Assembly (NCBI RefSeq): GCF_904528075.1
Contig: NZ_LR882035.1
Coordinates: forward strand, 992,001-1,056,000
Reading direction: 5' to 3'
DNA length: 64,000 nt
From: Agreia sp. COWG
Lineage (GTDB): Bacteria > Actinomycetota > Actinomycetes > Actinomycetales > Microbacteriaceae
In this document: piece by piece, positions 15,327 through 23,528 of the stretch
Layout: the number at the start of each line of letters is the position of its first letter
How positions within the stretch are numbered: position 1 is the stretch's first letter
Made by a program: the position numbers and the translations under genes
The notes under the pieces: model-generated
What the model was told of the DNA's origin: nothing
Database searches by the model: none
The model's input: only the letters and a program-made list of their open reading frames with translations

Positions 15327-16733
15327 CTACTCGGGCGCGATCACCCTGCGGCCCTGCACGAAGGTGCCCACGATCGCCTCTTCGCGCAGCCCCATCAAGA
15401 GCGCGAACAGCTCCTGGCCCATGGCGGTCTCCGCATCATCCGCCCGGATGCCGTGCTCGAGCACGGACGCGAGCGGCTCGTGCCGATCGGGGTCGATGAG
15501 CAGGAAGTCGGCGTCCTTGCCCACGTCGAGGTTTCCGAAGCGCTCCTCCATGTCGAGGGCCCTCGCGCCGGCCAGGGTGCCGGTGAAGAGCAGCTCGGCC
15601 GGGTCGATCGACAGGCTGGCGTCACCGTGCTCCGACAGGTGTACCTTGAAGCAGTCGTTGAGCACCCGAGACACGAGCCACTCGTCGCCCGCGCCAACGT
15701 CGGTGCCGATGGCCACGGTCACCCCGACGTCGGTCGTGCGCTTCCAGGGCATGGTGCCCGATCCGAGGAACTGCTGCGAGGTGGGGCAGTGGGCGATCGA
15801 CGACCCCGTCTCCGCGAGCCTCCCGAGCTCGGACGGCTGGCAGTGCACGGCGTGGGCAAGGATGCTGCGTCGCCCGAGCAGGCTCGAGCCGCCGACCTTC
15901 GAGTCGGGCAGAAAGCGTCCGTCGTAGGTGTCGAGGTAGGTGCGGGTCTCGTAGACAGCCTGTACGGCCGCGATCTCGCCGTCGCCGGGGCGGTCGTTCT
16001 CGTTCAGGTGGCTGTGGAAGTACACCCCGTCGCCGCGCACCTCGTCGTAGAGCTCGCCGAGCGATCGCAGCGTGTCCCGGGTGACAGAGAGGCTGAAGCG
16101 GGGCACGATCGCCACCTGTAGTTTCGCCGTCGTAGCGTCACCCGTATCGACGGCGTGCCAGCGGTCGATCTCGTCGCGCACGAGCTCGATCGCCTCGGCC
16201 TCGCCCGTGAGCAGGGCGCTCGCCGATTCTGGCCCCACGGTCTGGATGCCTCGGCCCGACACGACGCGCAGCCCGGCATCCCGCGTGCTTTCGAAGAGAG
16301 CATCCTGCGCGTGCGGGAACGCGGAGCCGAAGACCATCGCCGCGGTCGTTCCGGCTGCGACCCGACGGCGGGTGAAGTCGCGGGCGATGCGCTCGGCGAA
16401 CGCCGGATCGGCCAGCCGGGACTCGGCGGGAAAGATGCAGTTGTCGAGCCACTCCAGCAGCTGGCCGCCGCCGTACGAGTCGGTCGAGTACGTCTGCGGA
16501 AAGTGGACGTGCGCGTCGACGAACCCGGGCAGGATGTAGCCGCTCCGGTTGTCGACGACGGCGTACGCCGCGTACGGCCGCGGCAGCAGAGTGGCCTCGC
16601 CGACCCACTCGATGGTGCCGGCGTCGGAGACGACGAGCGCGCCGTCGGGGACAGAGACCAGGCTCGCTCGCGCATCCTGCAGTTCGGGGGAGCCGGCTAT
16701 GTGAAAGACGTGTCCCCGGTAGATGGTGCCCAT
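15327..16733 (-). CDS. guaD: Guanine deaminase, amidohydrolase superfamily
   Basis: A 468-residue metal-dependent deaminase. It has the zinc HxH in GFVDAHVHFPQTYSTDSYGG (with the guanine-deaminase-type FPQT), then HSHLNEN, ILAHAVHC, AHCPTSQQFLGSG, and the metal Asp in VAIGTDVGAGDEWL. It converts guanine to xanthine and ammonia. ATG 16733 follows the uricase stop by 5 nt, so allantoinase, uricase and this gene form one transcription unit. A longer open frame extends into uricase but is not needed. Assignment as guanine deaminase rather than another heterocycle deaminase rests on FPQT, the SNxx/TSQQFL region and the uricase neighbour. Confidence 0.92.
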   Translation of the reverse strand: MGTIYRGHVFHIAGSPELQDARASLVSVPDGALVVSDAGTIEWVGEATLLPRPYAAYAVVDNRSGYILPGFVDAHVHFPQTYSTDSYGGGQLLEWLDNCIFPAESRLADPAFAERIARDFTRRRVAAGTTAAMVFGSAFPHAQDALFESTRDAGLRVVSGRGIQTVGPESASALLTGEAEAIELVRDEIDRWHAVDTGDATTAKLQVAIVPRFSLSVTRDTLRSLGELYDEVRGDGVYFHSHLNENDRPGDGEIAAVQAVYETRTYLDTYDGRFLPDSKVGGSSLLGRRSILAHAVHCQPSELGRLAETGSSIAHCPTSQQFLGSGTMPWKRTTDVGVTVAIGTDVGAGDEWLVSRVLNDCFKVHLSEHGDASLSIDPAELLFTGTLAGARALDMEERFGNLDVGKDADFLLIDPDRHEPLASVLEHGIRADDAETAMGQELFALLMGLREEAIVGTFVQGRRVIAPE

Positions 16734-16738
16734 GCGGC

Positions 16739-17659
16739 CTACGCGCGGTCGGCGGCCGGAACCCAGGCGGGTCCGGCATCCGGAGCGTCGTCGCGCAGCA
16801 CGGTGGCCTGGATGAGGCCGTAGGGGCGGTCGTCGGCGTGGAAGACCTCGTTGTTGTTCTCGACGCCGAACGTCTCGAGGTTGTAGAGGAAGTGGTGCTT
16901 GTTGGGCGCGGAGAATCGGATCTCGGCGATGGCCGGATATGCCTCGAGCACGGACTTGCCCATCTCGTAGAGCGTCTGCTGCAGGGCGAGGGAGTGCACC
17001 GTGGCGAACTGCGTGACGAGGATGCGCTTGATATTCGCGTAGATCTCGTTCCAGTCGAGCCCGGCCCAGTTCGCGTCGGTTTCGGTGAAGCGCCACTGTG
17101 CGACGAGGGCGGTGGCCATCACCCGGTCGGTGGTGGGCTCGAGCCGGGTGTACTCGTCGGTGAGGAAGCCGTGGAACTCGCTCCCGGTCGACTTGAGCAG
17201 AACGAGGTCTTTCAGCCCCCCGATGATCCAGCGCCTCTGCGCGTCGCCCTTGCCCTCAACGGTGATCGCGGCCGTGCGCACCTCCTGACCGAGGCGCACG
17301 AAGGTGTGGTCGTGCTCCTGGCCGTCGACGGTGGCGCGCTGCCAGGCGTATTCCTCGATCTCGATTCGAGCGCCCGCGACGGGCTCGACGGCGTCGACGA
17401 AGTGAGTGGCGAGCTCGAGGCCGTACGCCTCGATCGAGGCGACGCCTTTCTCTTTGGCATAGGAATAGGCGGTCTGCTTCTGCGTGTCCGTCGGCAGCAC
17501 CTGGGACTGGTCGCCCAGGAGATGGGCGGCGGAGAAATCTCCGCGGAGCGCGGTGGACACGTTCATGTCGCGGATCTCGTGCCGCGCGGTGTCGCGGTTG
17601 ATGCGCACGATGCGGTTCTCCGCCTTGCCGTACTGGTTGGGGCCGAGGACGATTGCCAT
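16739..17659 (-). CDS. uox: Urate oxidase (uricase), cofactor-free
   Basis: A 306-residue T-fold enzyme starting at ATG 17659 with AAGGAG 8 nt upstream. The family hallmarks are the N-terminal NQYGKAENRIVRINRD (catalytic Lys), PTDTQKQTAYSYAKEKG (catalytic Thr), VRTAAITVEGKG, LKDLVLLKSTGSEFHGF and the C-terminal NKHHFLYNLETFGVENNNEVF. It oxidises urate with O2 to 5-hydroxyisourate and H2O2, without metal or flavin. The next enzymes (uraH, uraD) are encoded nearby, divergently. Upstream of it in the same unit is allantoinase and downstream is guanine deaminase. Length and motifs are complete. Confidence 0.97.
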   Translation of the reverse strand: MAIVLGPNQYGKAENRIVRINRDTARHEIRDMNVSTALRGDFSAAHLLGDQSQVLPTDTQKQTAYSYAKEKGVASIEAYGLELATHFVDAVEPVAGARIEIEEYAWQRATVDGQEHDHTFVRLGQEVRTAAITVEGKGDAQRRWIIGGLKDLVLLKSTGSEFHGFLTDEYTRLEPTTDRVMATALVAQWRFTETDANWAGLDWNEIYANIKRILVTQFATVHSLALQQTLYEMGKSVLEAYPAIAEIRFSAPNKHHFLYNLETFGVENNNEVFHADDRPYGLIQATVLRDDAPDAGPAWVPAADRA

Positions 17660-17693
17660 GGCGGGACTCCTTGTCGCGTAGAACGAGCGGAAC

Positions 17694-17721
17694 GTGCTGG
17701 GTGCTGGGTGCTGGGTGCTGG
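17694..17721. repeat. Heptamer tandem repeat GTGCTGG x4
   Basis: Four perfect copies of GTGCTGG (17694-17721) lie in the 67-bp gap between allantoinase and uricase, upstream of the uricase ribosome site. A related, imperfect run of the same heptamer occurs at 24735-24758. Such slippage-prone repeats can vary in copy number and change spacing or mRNA structure. Confidence 0.8.
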
Positions 17722-17726
17722 GTGGG

Positions 17727-19091
17727 TCAGGTGCGGCTGAGTAGCCGCCCCGATGGCTCGATTGCCGAGCCGGGATCGGCGATCGAGTAGACGGGAACCC
17801 CGCGCAGCCAGGTGACGTCGACGATGCCGAAGAGCTCGGAGCCGTCGAAGGCGCTCACCTTGTTCTTGTGTCGCAGCGCCTCGGCGCGAGCGGTGAACGA
17901 TGCGTCGGGCGAGAAGGCCACGAGGTCGGCGTCGGCGCCGATCGCGATGCCGCCCTTCTGCGGGAGGCCGGCGAAGCGGGCGGTCTTGGTGGACATCCAG
18001 TCGATGACGCTCTCGAGAGTGATGCCGCGCGACCTGGCGCCCGTCCAGACGGCGCTGAGGCTGAGCTGCAGGCCCGAGATGCCGCCCCAGGCGAGCTGGA
18101 AGTCGCCGTCGTGCGCGAACTTCAACTCTTTCGTCGAGGGGGAGTGGTCGCTGGCGACGATGTCGATGAGACCCGATTCGAGTGCCTGCCAGAGCAACTC
18201 GCGATTGCCCGCGTCGCGGATGGGAGGGCAGCACTTGAACTCGGTGGCCCCGTCGGCGATGGCTTCGGCAGAGAAGCTGAGGTAGTGCGGGCACGTCTCA
18301 ACCGTGAGGGGCAGGCCGTCTGCCTTGGCCGCCGCGATCTGGGGCAGGGCACGCGCACTCGAGAGGTGCAGGATGTGGGCGCGCACCCCGGTGGCGCGCA
18401 CGGCCTCGATGATGTGGGCGATGGCGTCTTCCTCGGCAAGGTCTGGGCGCGACGCCACGAAGTCGAGATAGTCGGTGCCGCCGGCTCCTGCGGTGGCCTC
18501 GTGCCTGTCGAGCACCGCCGGGTCTTCGGCGTGCACGAGCAGGAGCCCGCCGAACGCGGCGATCTCGCGTGCCGCTGCGAAGAGCTGCTCGGTGTCGAGG
18601 TGCGGAAACTCGTCGACGCCGGACGGGGAGAGGAAGGCCTTGAAGCCGAAGACTCCGGCGTCGTGCACGCTCTCGAGCGAGCCGAGGCTCGAGGGAATCG
18701 CCCCGCCCCAGAAGCCCACGTCGACGCTTGCCTGTGGGCCAGCTGCCGCCCGCTTCAACTCGAGCGCCTCGACCGTCGTCGTGGGCGGGATGCTGTTCAG
18801 CGGCATGTCGATGATGCTCGTCACCCCGCCGGCCGCCGCCGCGAGGGTCGCGCTTGCGAAACCCTCCCAGTCGGTGCGGCCCGGTTCGTTGACGTGCACG
18901 TGGGTGTCGACGATGCCGGGAATGAGCACCTGCTCCTCGGTGAGGCTGACGACGCTCTTCGCTTCGAGGGGGGCGCCGAGCTCGTCGATGGCCACGATGA
19001 CGCCGCCGTCGACGACGACGGAGGCCTCTCGGAAGCGTCCGTTGACGAGCACGCGCGCCGCGCGCACCACAAGATCATGACGTTCTGACAT
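17727..19091 (-). CDS. allB: Allantoinase
   Basis: A 454-residue cyclic amidohydrolase. Zinc ligands are visible in PGIVDTHVHVNEPGRTDWEGF, in the segment VFGFKAFLSPSGVDEFP (Lys that is carbamylated in the family), in LLLVHAEDPAVLDRHE, in AHILHLSSARALP and in the Asp of VASDHSPSTKELK. The motif NEPGRTDWEGF and total length match AllB rather than dihydropyrimidinase or dihydroorotase. It opens the allantoin ring to allantoate, the substrate of the allC product at 3.6 kb. It is first in the allB-uox-guaD transcription unit, and the region upstream carries GAAAC/GTTTC half sites resembling those before pucG. Confidence 0.95.
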   Translation of the reverse strand: MSERHDLVVRAARVLVNGRFREASVVVDGGVIVAIDELGAPLEAKSVVSLTEEQVLIPGIVDTHVHVNEPGRTDWEGFASATLAAAAGGVTSIIDMPLNSIPPTTTVEALELKRAAAGPQASVDVGFWGGAIPSSLGSLESVHDAGVFGFKAFLSPSGVDEFPHLDTEQLFAAAREIAAFGGLLLVHAEDPAVLDRHEATAGAGGTDYLDFVASRPDLAEEDAIAHIIEAVRATGVRAHILHLSSARALPQIAAAKADGLPLTVETCPHYLSFSAEAIADGATEFKCCPPIRDAGNRELLWQALESGLIDIVASDHSPSTKELKFAHDGDFQLAWGGISGLQLSLSAVWTGARSRGITLESVIDWMSTKTARFAGLPQKGGIAIGADADLVAFSPDASFTARAEALRHKNKVSAFDGSELFGIVDVTWLRGVPVYSIADPGSAIEPSGRLLSRT

Positions 19092-19173
19092 GCGCCAAGC
19101 CTAGTTAAACGGGGTGCGCGGCCGAGGGTGGTTCCGAAACACCGCCGTCATACTCCGAAGCCTAAAATGAAAC
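19092..19173. promoter_or_regulatory. allB upstream region with GAAAC/GTTTC half sites
   Basis: Between allB and the gene remnant lie GGTTC-CGAAAC (19130-19140, imperfect palindrome) and GAAAC (19169-19173), 33 bp apart. These half sites resemble the palindromes at 2277-2322 in front of pucG and may bind the same RpiR-type regulator. On the + strand TAAAAT (19163-19168) looks like a -10 element pointing to the remnant; on the - strand TAACTA near 19102-19107 is a possible -10 for allB. Half sites are short, so chance matches are possible. Confidence 0.3.
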
Positions 19174-19519
19174 GTGGAACCCCTCCTCGGCTCCCGTCTT
19201 CGACCTCGACTCCACGCAGCTCGCCTCGCTCGCGAGGGCCGCCGGGCATCTCGTCTCGGTAGCCGAGTCGCCGTCGAGCCCGCCGGTCGAGCTGCGGCCC
19301 GCGTTTCCGTCGCTGGTGCTGCCTGACGGCTATCTCGATCGCATCCTCGGGTCGTCCGATCCGCGCGAGGAGGGCATCCGGGCCGCCGTCGAATTGAGCC
19401 TCGAGCTGCTAGAGATCGAGGGCGTGGCCGGCGTGAACCTCTCGGGCGGAGCGGGCCATGGCCGCGAGGCGGAGTTCGCCACAGCGCTCGCGGAGACGGC
19501 GCAGCGCCTGGCCCCGTAG
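19166..19519 (+). pseudogene. 3' remnant of a gene, possibly MTHFR-type TIM barrel
   Basis: The frame ending at TAG 19517-19519 is open only from a TAA at 19163-19165 and has no ATG; GTG 19316 is the first ordinary start. The translated part (LPDGYLDRILGSSDPREEGI, then EIEGVAGVNLSGGAGHGREA) looks like a genuine C-terminus and reminds me of methylenetetrahydrofolate-reductase-like barrels, but I am not sure. The preceding ATG at 19167 is in another frame that soon stops. A 5' deletion or a frameshift would explain this. About 110 codons survive, with ordinary GC-rich codon use, so the loss may be recent. Confidence 0.5.
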
Positions 19520-19531
19520 CCGCACCTCTGC

Positions 19532-19604
19532 TGTGCCCTTTTGTGCCCAAACACCCTCGTTTGCGTTCTGAGAGCGGGCACGGTGGAGGGAGTCGGGGCA
19601 CAAA
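19532..19604. repeat. Palindromic element, left copy
   Basis: TTTGTGCCC (19540-19548) and GGGCACAAA (19596-19604) are perfect 9-bp arms around 47 nt. An extra TGTGCCC at 19532-19538 precedes it. The right side reads GAGGGAGTCGGGGCACA. A similar element, with GAGGGAGTTCGGGCACA on its right side, follows the next gene (20674-20735), so the AbiEi-like gene is bracketed by two related palindromic units. Confidence 0.55.
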
Positions 19605-19710
19605 CACCGTCTGTTCCTGCCTGTCCTCCTCTGGCAAGGGTCGAGTGGAGCTCTGCACAGATGCCGTCGCCACCCCACTCGAGCCTGCGGGGCGGTGCTG
19701 AGCTTGGGCG

Positions 19711-20673
19711 ATGAACACCCCACCGCTCGACGGAGAACTCGTATTCGCTCGCGACATCGCTCGCACGACTCGGAATCACAACGCATTGACTCGAGCCGTG
19801 CGCCGCCAAGAACTCGCTCGCGTCGCGCCAGGAAGCTACTTCTCGAGTGCACAATGGCAGTCGCTCGACGACATCGGGCGTACCGTGATCACTGCTCGCT
19901 CAATGGCCGAGCGCTGGGCTTCCCCGCCGGTCTTCTCCCACGGAACGGCCGCGGCCATCCATGGGATTCCGCTCATCGGTGCCTATCAGAACGGCGTTCA
20001 CCTCATTGTGGAGCGCACCTCGTCGGTTCGTTCTCGCGGCAACATCGTGCGCCACGCCATCGGGGTCGACTCCGACGATGTGGTCCTCATCGACGGCATG
20101 CTCGTCACCTCGATCGCCCGCACGGTACTCGACCTCGCCGTCGACGCCTCGTTCATGACGGCTGTGGCCGCAGCAGACTTCGCGCTGTGCCACAAGCGGC
20201 CCGGGCGCATCGAGAAGCTCAGTCTGCACGATTTGTGGGAGGGGCGGCTGCCCTTCCGAGGACATATGAGGGCGAAAAGGGTCATCGACTTCTCGACTCA
20301 CCTCGCAGAGAGTCCGCTCGAGTCGGGCAGCCGGGTCAACATTCACCTGCTGGGGTTTCCCGCGCCCGAACTTCAGGTGCCGTGGCGAGATCACCTGGGC
20401 TTGATCGGCTACAGCGACTTCTTTTGGCGCATGTTCAACAGGGTCGGGGAGGCAGACGGCAGGTCGAAGTACTTCGATGACACACTCGGTCGCGGAAGGT
20501 CGCCGAAGCAGATTCATTACGACGAGAAGAAGAGGGAGGACCGTGTTCGAGCGTGTGGGCCGGGCTTCTCTCGCTGGGATTGGGACACGGGCATGAGCGC
20601 GCGCCGCCTCAAACCGCTGCTGCTGGCGGCGGGCCTCGTGCCGGTGGGGTTGGAGGCGGCGGGACGACGATGA
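19711..20673 (+). CDS. AbiEi antitoxin-like / DUF559-type nuclease-fold protein
   Basis: A 320-residue protein of a type common in actinobacteria. Residues 1-60 resemble the AbiEi winged-helix N-terminus (DIARTTRNHNALTRAVRRQEL, then LARVAPGSYFS). The centre contains VFSHGTAAAIHGIPL. The C-terminal part (about 220-300) resembles a very-short-patch-repair/DUF559 restriction-type fold: EADGRSKYF in place of the usual E-F-D-G-x-x-K-Y, and EKKREDRVRACG, then FSRWDWDTG. No AbiEii-type toxin gene is adjacent, so it is probably not a complete type IV toxin-antitoxin module. It is flanked by related palindromes, which hints at mobility. Role unknown; defence or DNA repair is possible. Confidence 0.65.
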   Translation: MNTPPLDGELVFARDIARTTRNHNALTRAVRRQELARVAPGSYFSSAQWQSLDDIGRTVITARSMAERWASPPVFSHGTAAAIHGIPLIGAYQNGVHLIVERTSSVRSRGNIVRHAIGVDSDDVVLIDGMLVTSIARTVLDLAVDASFMTAVAAADFALCHKRPGRIEKLSLHDLWEGRLPFRGHMRAKRVIDFSTHLAESPLESGSRVNIHLLGFPAPELQVPWRDHLGLIGYSDFFWRMFNRVGEADGRSKYFDDTLGRGRSPKQIHYDEKKREDRVRACGPGFSRWDWDTGMSARRLKPLLLAAGLVPVGLEAAGRR

Positions 20674-20735
20674 CTGTGCCCGGATGCCCGTGGTTGGCCC
20701 TTAGTCGCAGCGACAATCGAGGGAGTTCGGGCACA
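20674..20735. repeat. Palindromic element, right copy
   Basis: GTGCCCG (20676-20682) and CGGGCAC (20728-20734) form 7-bp arms around 45 nt, starting directly after the AbiEi-like stop. Inside is a small hairpin GTCGC-A-GCGAC (20704-20714). The right side shares GAGGGAGT and CGGGCACA with the element at 19532-19604. It may act as terminator for the preceding gene or be one unit of a dispersed repeat. Confidence 0.5.
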
Positions 20736-20774
20736 CTCACAACAAAGGCCGGGGGTACGCCGGGCGGCGCGCCG

Positions 20775-21419
20775 TCAGCCGGGCAGGATGCTCGTGCGCC
20801 AGGTTCCGCTCGCGGCGAGGGTGTATTCGAGGCGGGTGCTCGCCGCCAGGGCGCCTCCCCGCCAGAAGGTGATGCGGGTCGGGCGCAACAGCAGGCCGGC
20901 CCACGTCGGAGGGGGCGTGAGGGTGCCATCCGGATGCGCTGCGTCGAACGCGGCCCACTCCGCCTCGCGCTGCGGCTGGGGAAGTTCTGCGAACTCGACC
21001 GAGTTGAGCCACGCGAGCAGCTGCAGGTAGCGGGAGCGCCGGGAGTAGGCGAGGGCTTCCTCTTCGGGCGTGGCCCGTTCGGCGGTCGCCTGCACCGTGA
21101 GCTGTCTGAAGTCTGCCGGCCACGCTATCGAGAACGCCGCGTTGGGGTTCGCCGTGACATCGGCCATCTTGCGGGAGCGTTCGTCGGTGTGCACGAAGAA
21201 GCCGGCCGGGGAGTACTCGCTGAGCAGCACGTTCCGCACATCCGGCCGCCCCTGCACATCGACGGTGGCGAGGGCGATCAGCGGCCGCGCGAATTCGTCG
21301 TTCGCCGGCAGCCAGTGCGTGAGCGTGGCGAACGCCTCAGCCGGGATCCTCGAAGCGGAGCCGACCCCCACGCCGTCGATCATGCGCTCGCACCCGAGTT
21401 CATGCGGGCAGACTCGCAC
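20775..21419 (-). CDS. Pyridoxamine 5'-phosphate oxidase-fold flavoprotein
   Basis: A 214-residue split-barrel FMN-binding protein. PLIALATVDVQGRPDVRNVL and GFFVHTDERSRKMADVTANP match the PNPOx N-terminal FMN-binding region, AAFSIAWPADFRQLTVQATA the second strand pair, and LLLRPTRITFWRGG the C-terminal part. GTG 21419 immediately follows the creatininase stop (TGAGTG), so it is co-translated; ATG 21383 is an alternative start. True PdxH is unlikely given the catabolic operon (FAD oxidase, creatininase). It may reduce or oxidise a pathway intermediate with FMN. Specificity unknown. Confidence 0.78.
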   Translation of the reverse strand: MRVCPHELGCERMIDGVGVGSASRIPAEAFATLTHWLPANDEFARPLIALATVDVQGRPDVRNVLLSEYSPAGFFVHTDERSRKMADVTANPNAAFSIAWPADFRQLTVQATAERATPEEEALAYSRRSRYLQLLAWLNSVEFAELPQPQREAEWAAFDAAHPDGTLTPPPTWAGLLLRPTRITFWRGGALAASTRLEYTLAASGTWRTSILPG

Positions 21420-22211
21420 TCACGCCGAGGGGCCGGCCGGATCGAAGCGGGCGATCTCGGCGAACGCCGATGCCGCCTGCGCCACCGAGTGTTCGAACAG
21501 CACCGCGCCGTACGCCGCGTTCGCGCCCGTGGGGTCGCCGAGCGTGCCGTCGGTGCCGAAGTCGTTCGACAACCAGCCGAACGAGACGCTCTTCTTGAAC
21601 CCGATGTGTTCGAAATCGGCGAGGTGCTCGGGCACGTGCCGCTTCGCCAGGTCGAGATCGACGAGGTCGGGCCGGATGTGCATGATGAGCGAGGTCTCGC
21701 TGTGACCGCCGTGGATGCCCAGCCCGAGCTCGTCCGGCCCGTCGCCGTCCGCCCCGCTCATCGGGGGGACGATCGGACCGAGCAGGAAGGTCTGCAGCCC
21801 GAAGCGGCGGCGAAGCTCCCGGCACGCGACCTGCAGCAGCGCCAGATTTCCGCCGTGACCGTTGAAAAAGGCCACCTTGGTGGCCGGGGTCGCGGCGATG
21901 GAGTTGCCGAGGTCGACGATGGTGTTCATCATCGTCTCCCACGTGAGCCACATCGTGCCGGATGCCCAGTGGTGCTCGTCGCTCTTGGTATAGGCAAGGG
22001 TCGGCAGCGCCCACACGTCGACACCGGCGTCGGCCGCACGGTCGACGGCCGCGTTCGCCATCGCATCCGCGAGCAGGTAATCGGTCATGAGCGGCAGATG
22101 GGCGCCGTGGTGCTCGATGGCGCCCGTCGGCAGAACGATCACGGAGTCCGAGCTGAGGGCGGCCGTGGCGGCGGGACCCGACAGCTCGACCAGCCTGCGC
22201 GTCGAGCTCAC
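21420..22211 (-). CDS. Creatininase family amidohydrolase (copy 1)
   Basis: A 263-residue cyclic-amidase-fold enzyme. Metal-binding motifs are LPTGAIEHHGAHLPLMTD, SDEHHWASGTMW, FFNGHGGNLALLQ and the late GIHGGHSETSLIM. The family includes creatininase and enzymes that open or hydrolyse small cyclic amides and formamides in cofactor and purine-like pathways. ATGA overlap with the FAD oxidase upstream and TGAGTG with the flavoprotein downstream place it in a tight operon also containing an SsuABC-like transporter. A second member (33687-34478) ends the neighbouring cluster, so two different or successive ring amides are probably processed. Substrate not determinable. Confidence 0.9.
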   Translation of the reverse strand: MSSTRRLVELSGPAATAALSSDSVIVLPTGAIEHHGAHLPLMTDYLLADAMANAAVDRAADAGVDVWALPTLAYTKSDEHHWASGTMWLTWETMMNTIVDLGNSIAATPATKVAFFNGHGGNLALLQVACRELRRRFGLQTFLLGPIVPPMSGADGDGPDELGLGIHGGHSETSLIMHIRPDLVDLDLAKRHVPEHLADFEHIGFKKSVSFGWLSNDFGTDGTLGDPTGANAAYGAVLFEHSVAQAASAFAEIARFDPAGPSA

Positions 22212-23527
22212 GCGCTGACCGCAGCCGGCCGCTTGCCCTGCAGCTTGCCGGGGTTCAACAGGCCCGCGGGATCGGTGCTCTCCGACAGGGCGAGCGTGCG
22301 TTCCACCTCATGATCGACGAACCACACGTGCGGGTTGTGCACACCGACCCCGATCGCGGCGAGCTTGGCAAAGCCCTCGTAGACCTCCTGGGCGCTGGAG
22401 TAGATACCCGCGAGCATGCCGATGGGACGGTCTTTCTGCGCCTCGATGTGCAGCATGCCGCCGGGGTACACCGCGTGCACCTCGTCGATGCGATCGACCA
22501 GCGCGTCGCCGGCGACCTCGATGTGGAAGTACTTGCCCGGGTCGCTCTTCTGCAGCCATTCGATGGGGTGGTTGTACGAGATCATGCTGAGCTTCATCGC
22601 CGTCTGGGCCCCGTCGCGCACGTCTTCGACGCGTCCGCCGGCCTGCTCGATGAGCTCGGAGGCTGCGGCGACGGCGGCGACGTCGATGATGGCCCGTAGG
22701 CTCGACCGATCCTTGGGGATGCCCGGATCGGCCGGGAGGGCATTCGCCAGCACGGGCAGATCAGCGGAGACGAGGCGTGGCGTCGGTTCGAGGCGTCCGA
22801 TCTCTCGCAGCACGGAGATCGCCGTGCCGAAGTCGTCGAAGCTCGCGAACAGGCCGCGCCATTCCTGCAGGGGCTCGAGGGCGATCGTCGCCTGGGCGAT
22901 GATGCCGGCCGTGCCGTAGGTGTGCACGTACGGCTGCGCATCGTCGCCCTCCACATGCACGAGCGTGGCGTCGGGAACGGCGTGCACCACGTCGAGGGCG
23001 AGTACGAAGCCCTGGTGATTGGACCCGTGGGCGATGGAGCCGGTGCCACCGGAGCCGCCGGAGAGGAACCCGCCGATCGAGGACTGGGCCGTCGACGGAT
23101 ACATGAGAATCTGCTGGCCGGCCTCGTGGGCGGCCTGCTCGATGGTCACGATCGGGGTTCCGGCCAGGGCCGTGAGGTGACCGTCGCCGACGTCGACGAC
23201 CCCGCGCGCCTTCGAGAGATCGAGCACGAGCCCGTTCTCGAGGGGAATCGCCTGCCCGTAGTTGCCCGTGCCTTTGCCCCTGGGCGTGATGCCCACGCCG
23301 TGGCGCACGGCCGCTGCCACGGTCTCGGCGATCTGCTGCGCGGTCGTGGGAAAGGCCACGATGTCGGCCAGGCCCAGCGGCAGCTGTTCGGTGATGATCG
23401 GCGAGAGGTAGGAGCCGTCGGCCGACGCCTTCTCCCGCGCGCGCAGCTCGGTGCTCACGCCGCGTTCGCCCAGGATGCCGACGAGTTCGGCGGCCAGCTC
23501 GCGGATGGTGTCGGGCAGTTCGGTCAC
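22208..23527 (-). CDS. FAD-binding oxidase, PCMH/VAO type
   Basis: A 439-residue flavoprotein of the glycolate oxidase/VAO group. The FAD-binding PCMH half includes IVAFPTTAQQIAETVAAAVR, TPRGKGTGNYGQAIP, and the pyrophosphate-binding YPSTAQSSIGGFLSGGSGGT; the C-terminal half has the substrate-cap domain and ends LLNPGKLQGKRP, as in FAD-linked oxidases. It oxidises a C-OH or C-N bond using FAD and O2 or another acceptor. GTG 23527 lies 1 nt from the binding-protein stop. In this operon it probably oxidises the imported compound or a product of the creatininase-fold enzyme. Confidence 0.87.
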   Translation of the reverse strand: MTELPDTIRELAAELVGILGERGVSTELRAREKASADGSYLSPIITEQLPLGLADIVAFPTTAQQIAETVAAAVRHGVGITPRGKGTGNYGQAIPLENGLVLDLSKARGVVDVGDGHLTALAGTPIVTIEQAAHEAGQQILMYPSTAQSSIGGFLSGGSGGTGSIAHGSNHQGFVLALDVVHAVPDATLVHVEGDDAQPYVHTYGTAGIIAQATIALEPLQEWRGLFASFDDFGTAISVLREIGRLEPTPRLVSADLPVLANALPADPGIPKDRSSLRAIIDVAAVAAASELIEQAGGRVEDVRDGAQTAMKLSMISYNHPIEWLQKSDPGKYFHIEVAGDALVDRIDEVHAVYPGGMLHIEAQKDRPIGMLAGIYSSAQEVYEGFAKLAAIGVGVHNPHVWFVDHEVERTLALSESTDPAGLLNPGKLQGKRPAAVSA

Positions 23528-23528
23528 G

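Noticed and set aside
19711..20673. Complete type IV toxin-antitoxin system
   Set aside because: No AbiEii-type nucleotidyltransferase is adjacent; only an AbiEi-like N-terminus is seen.
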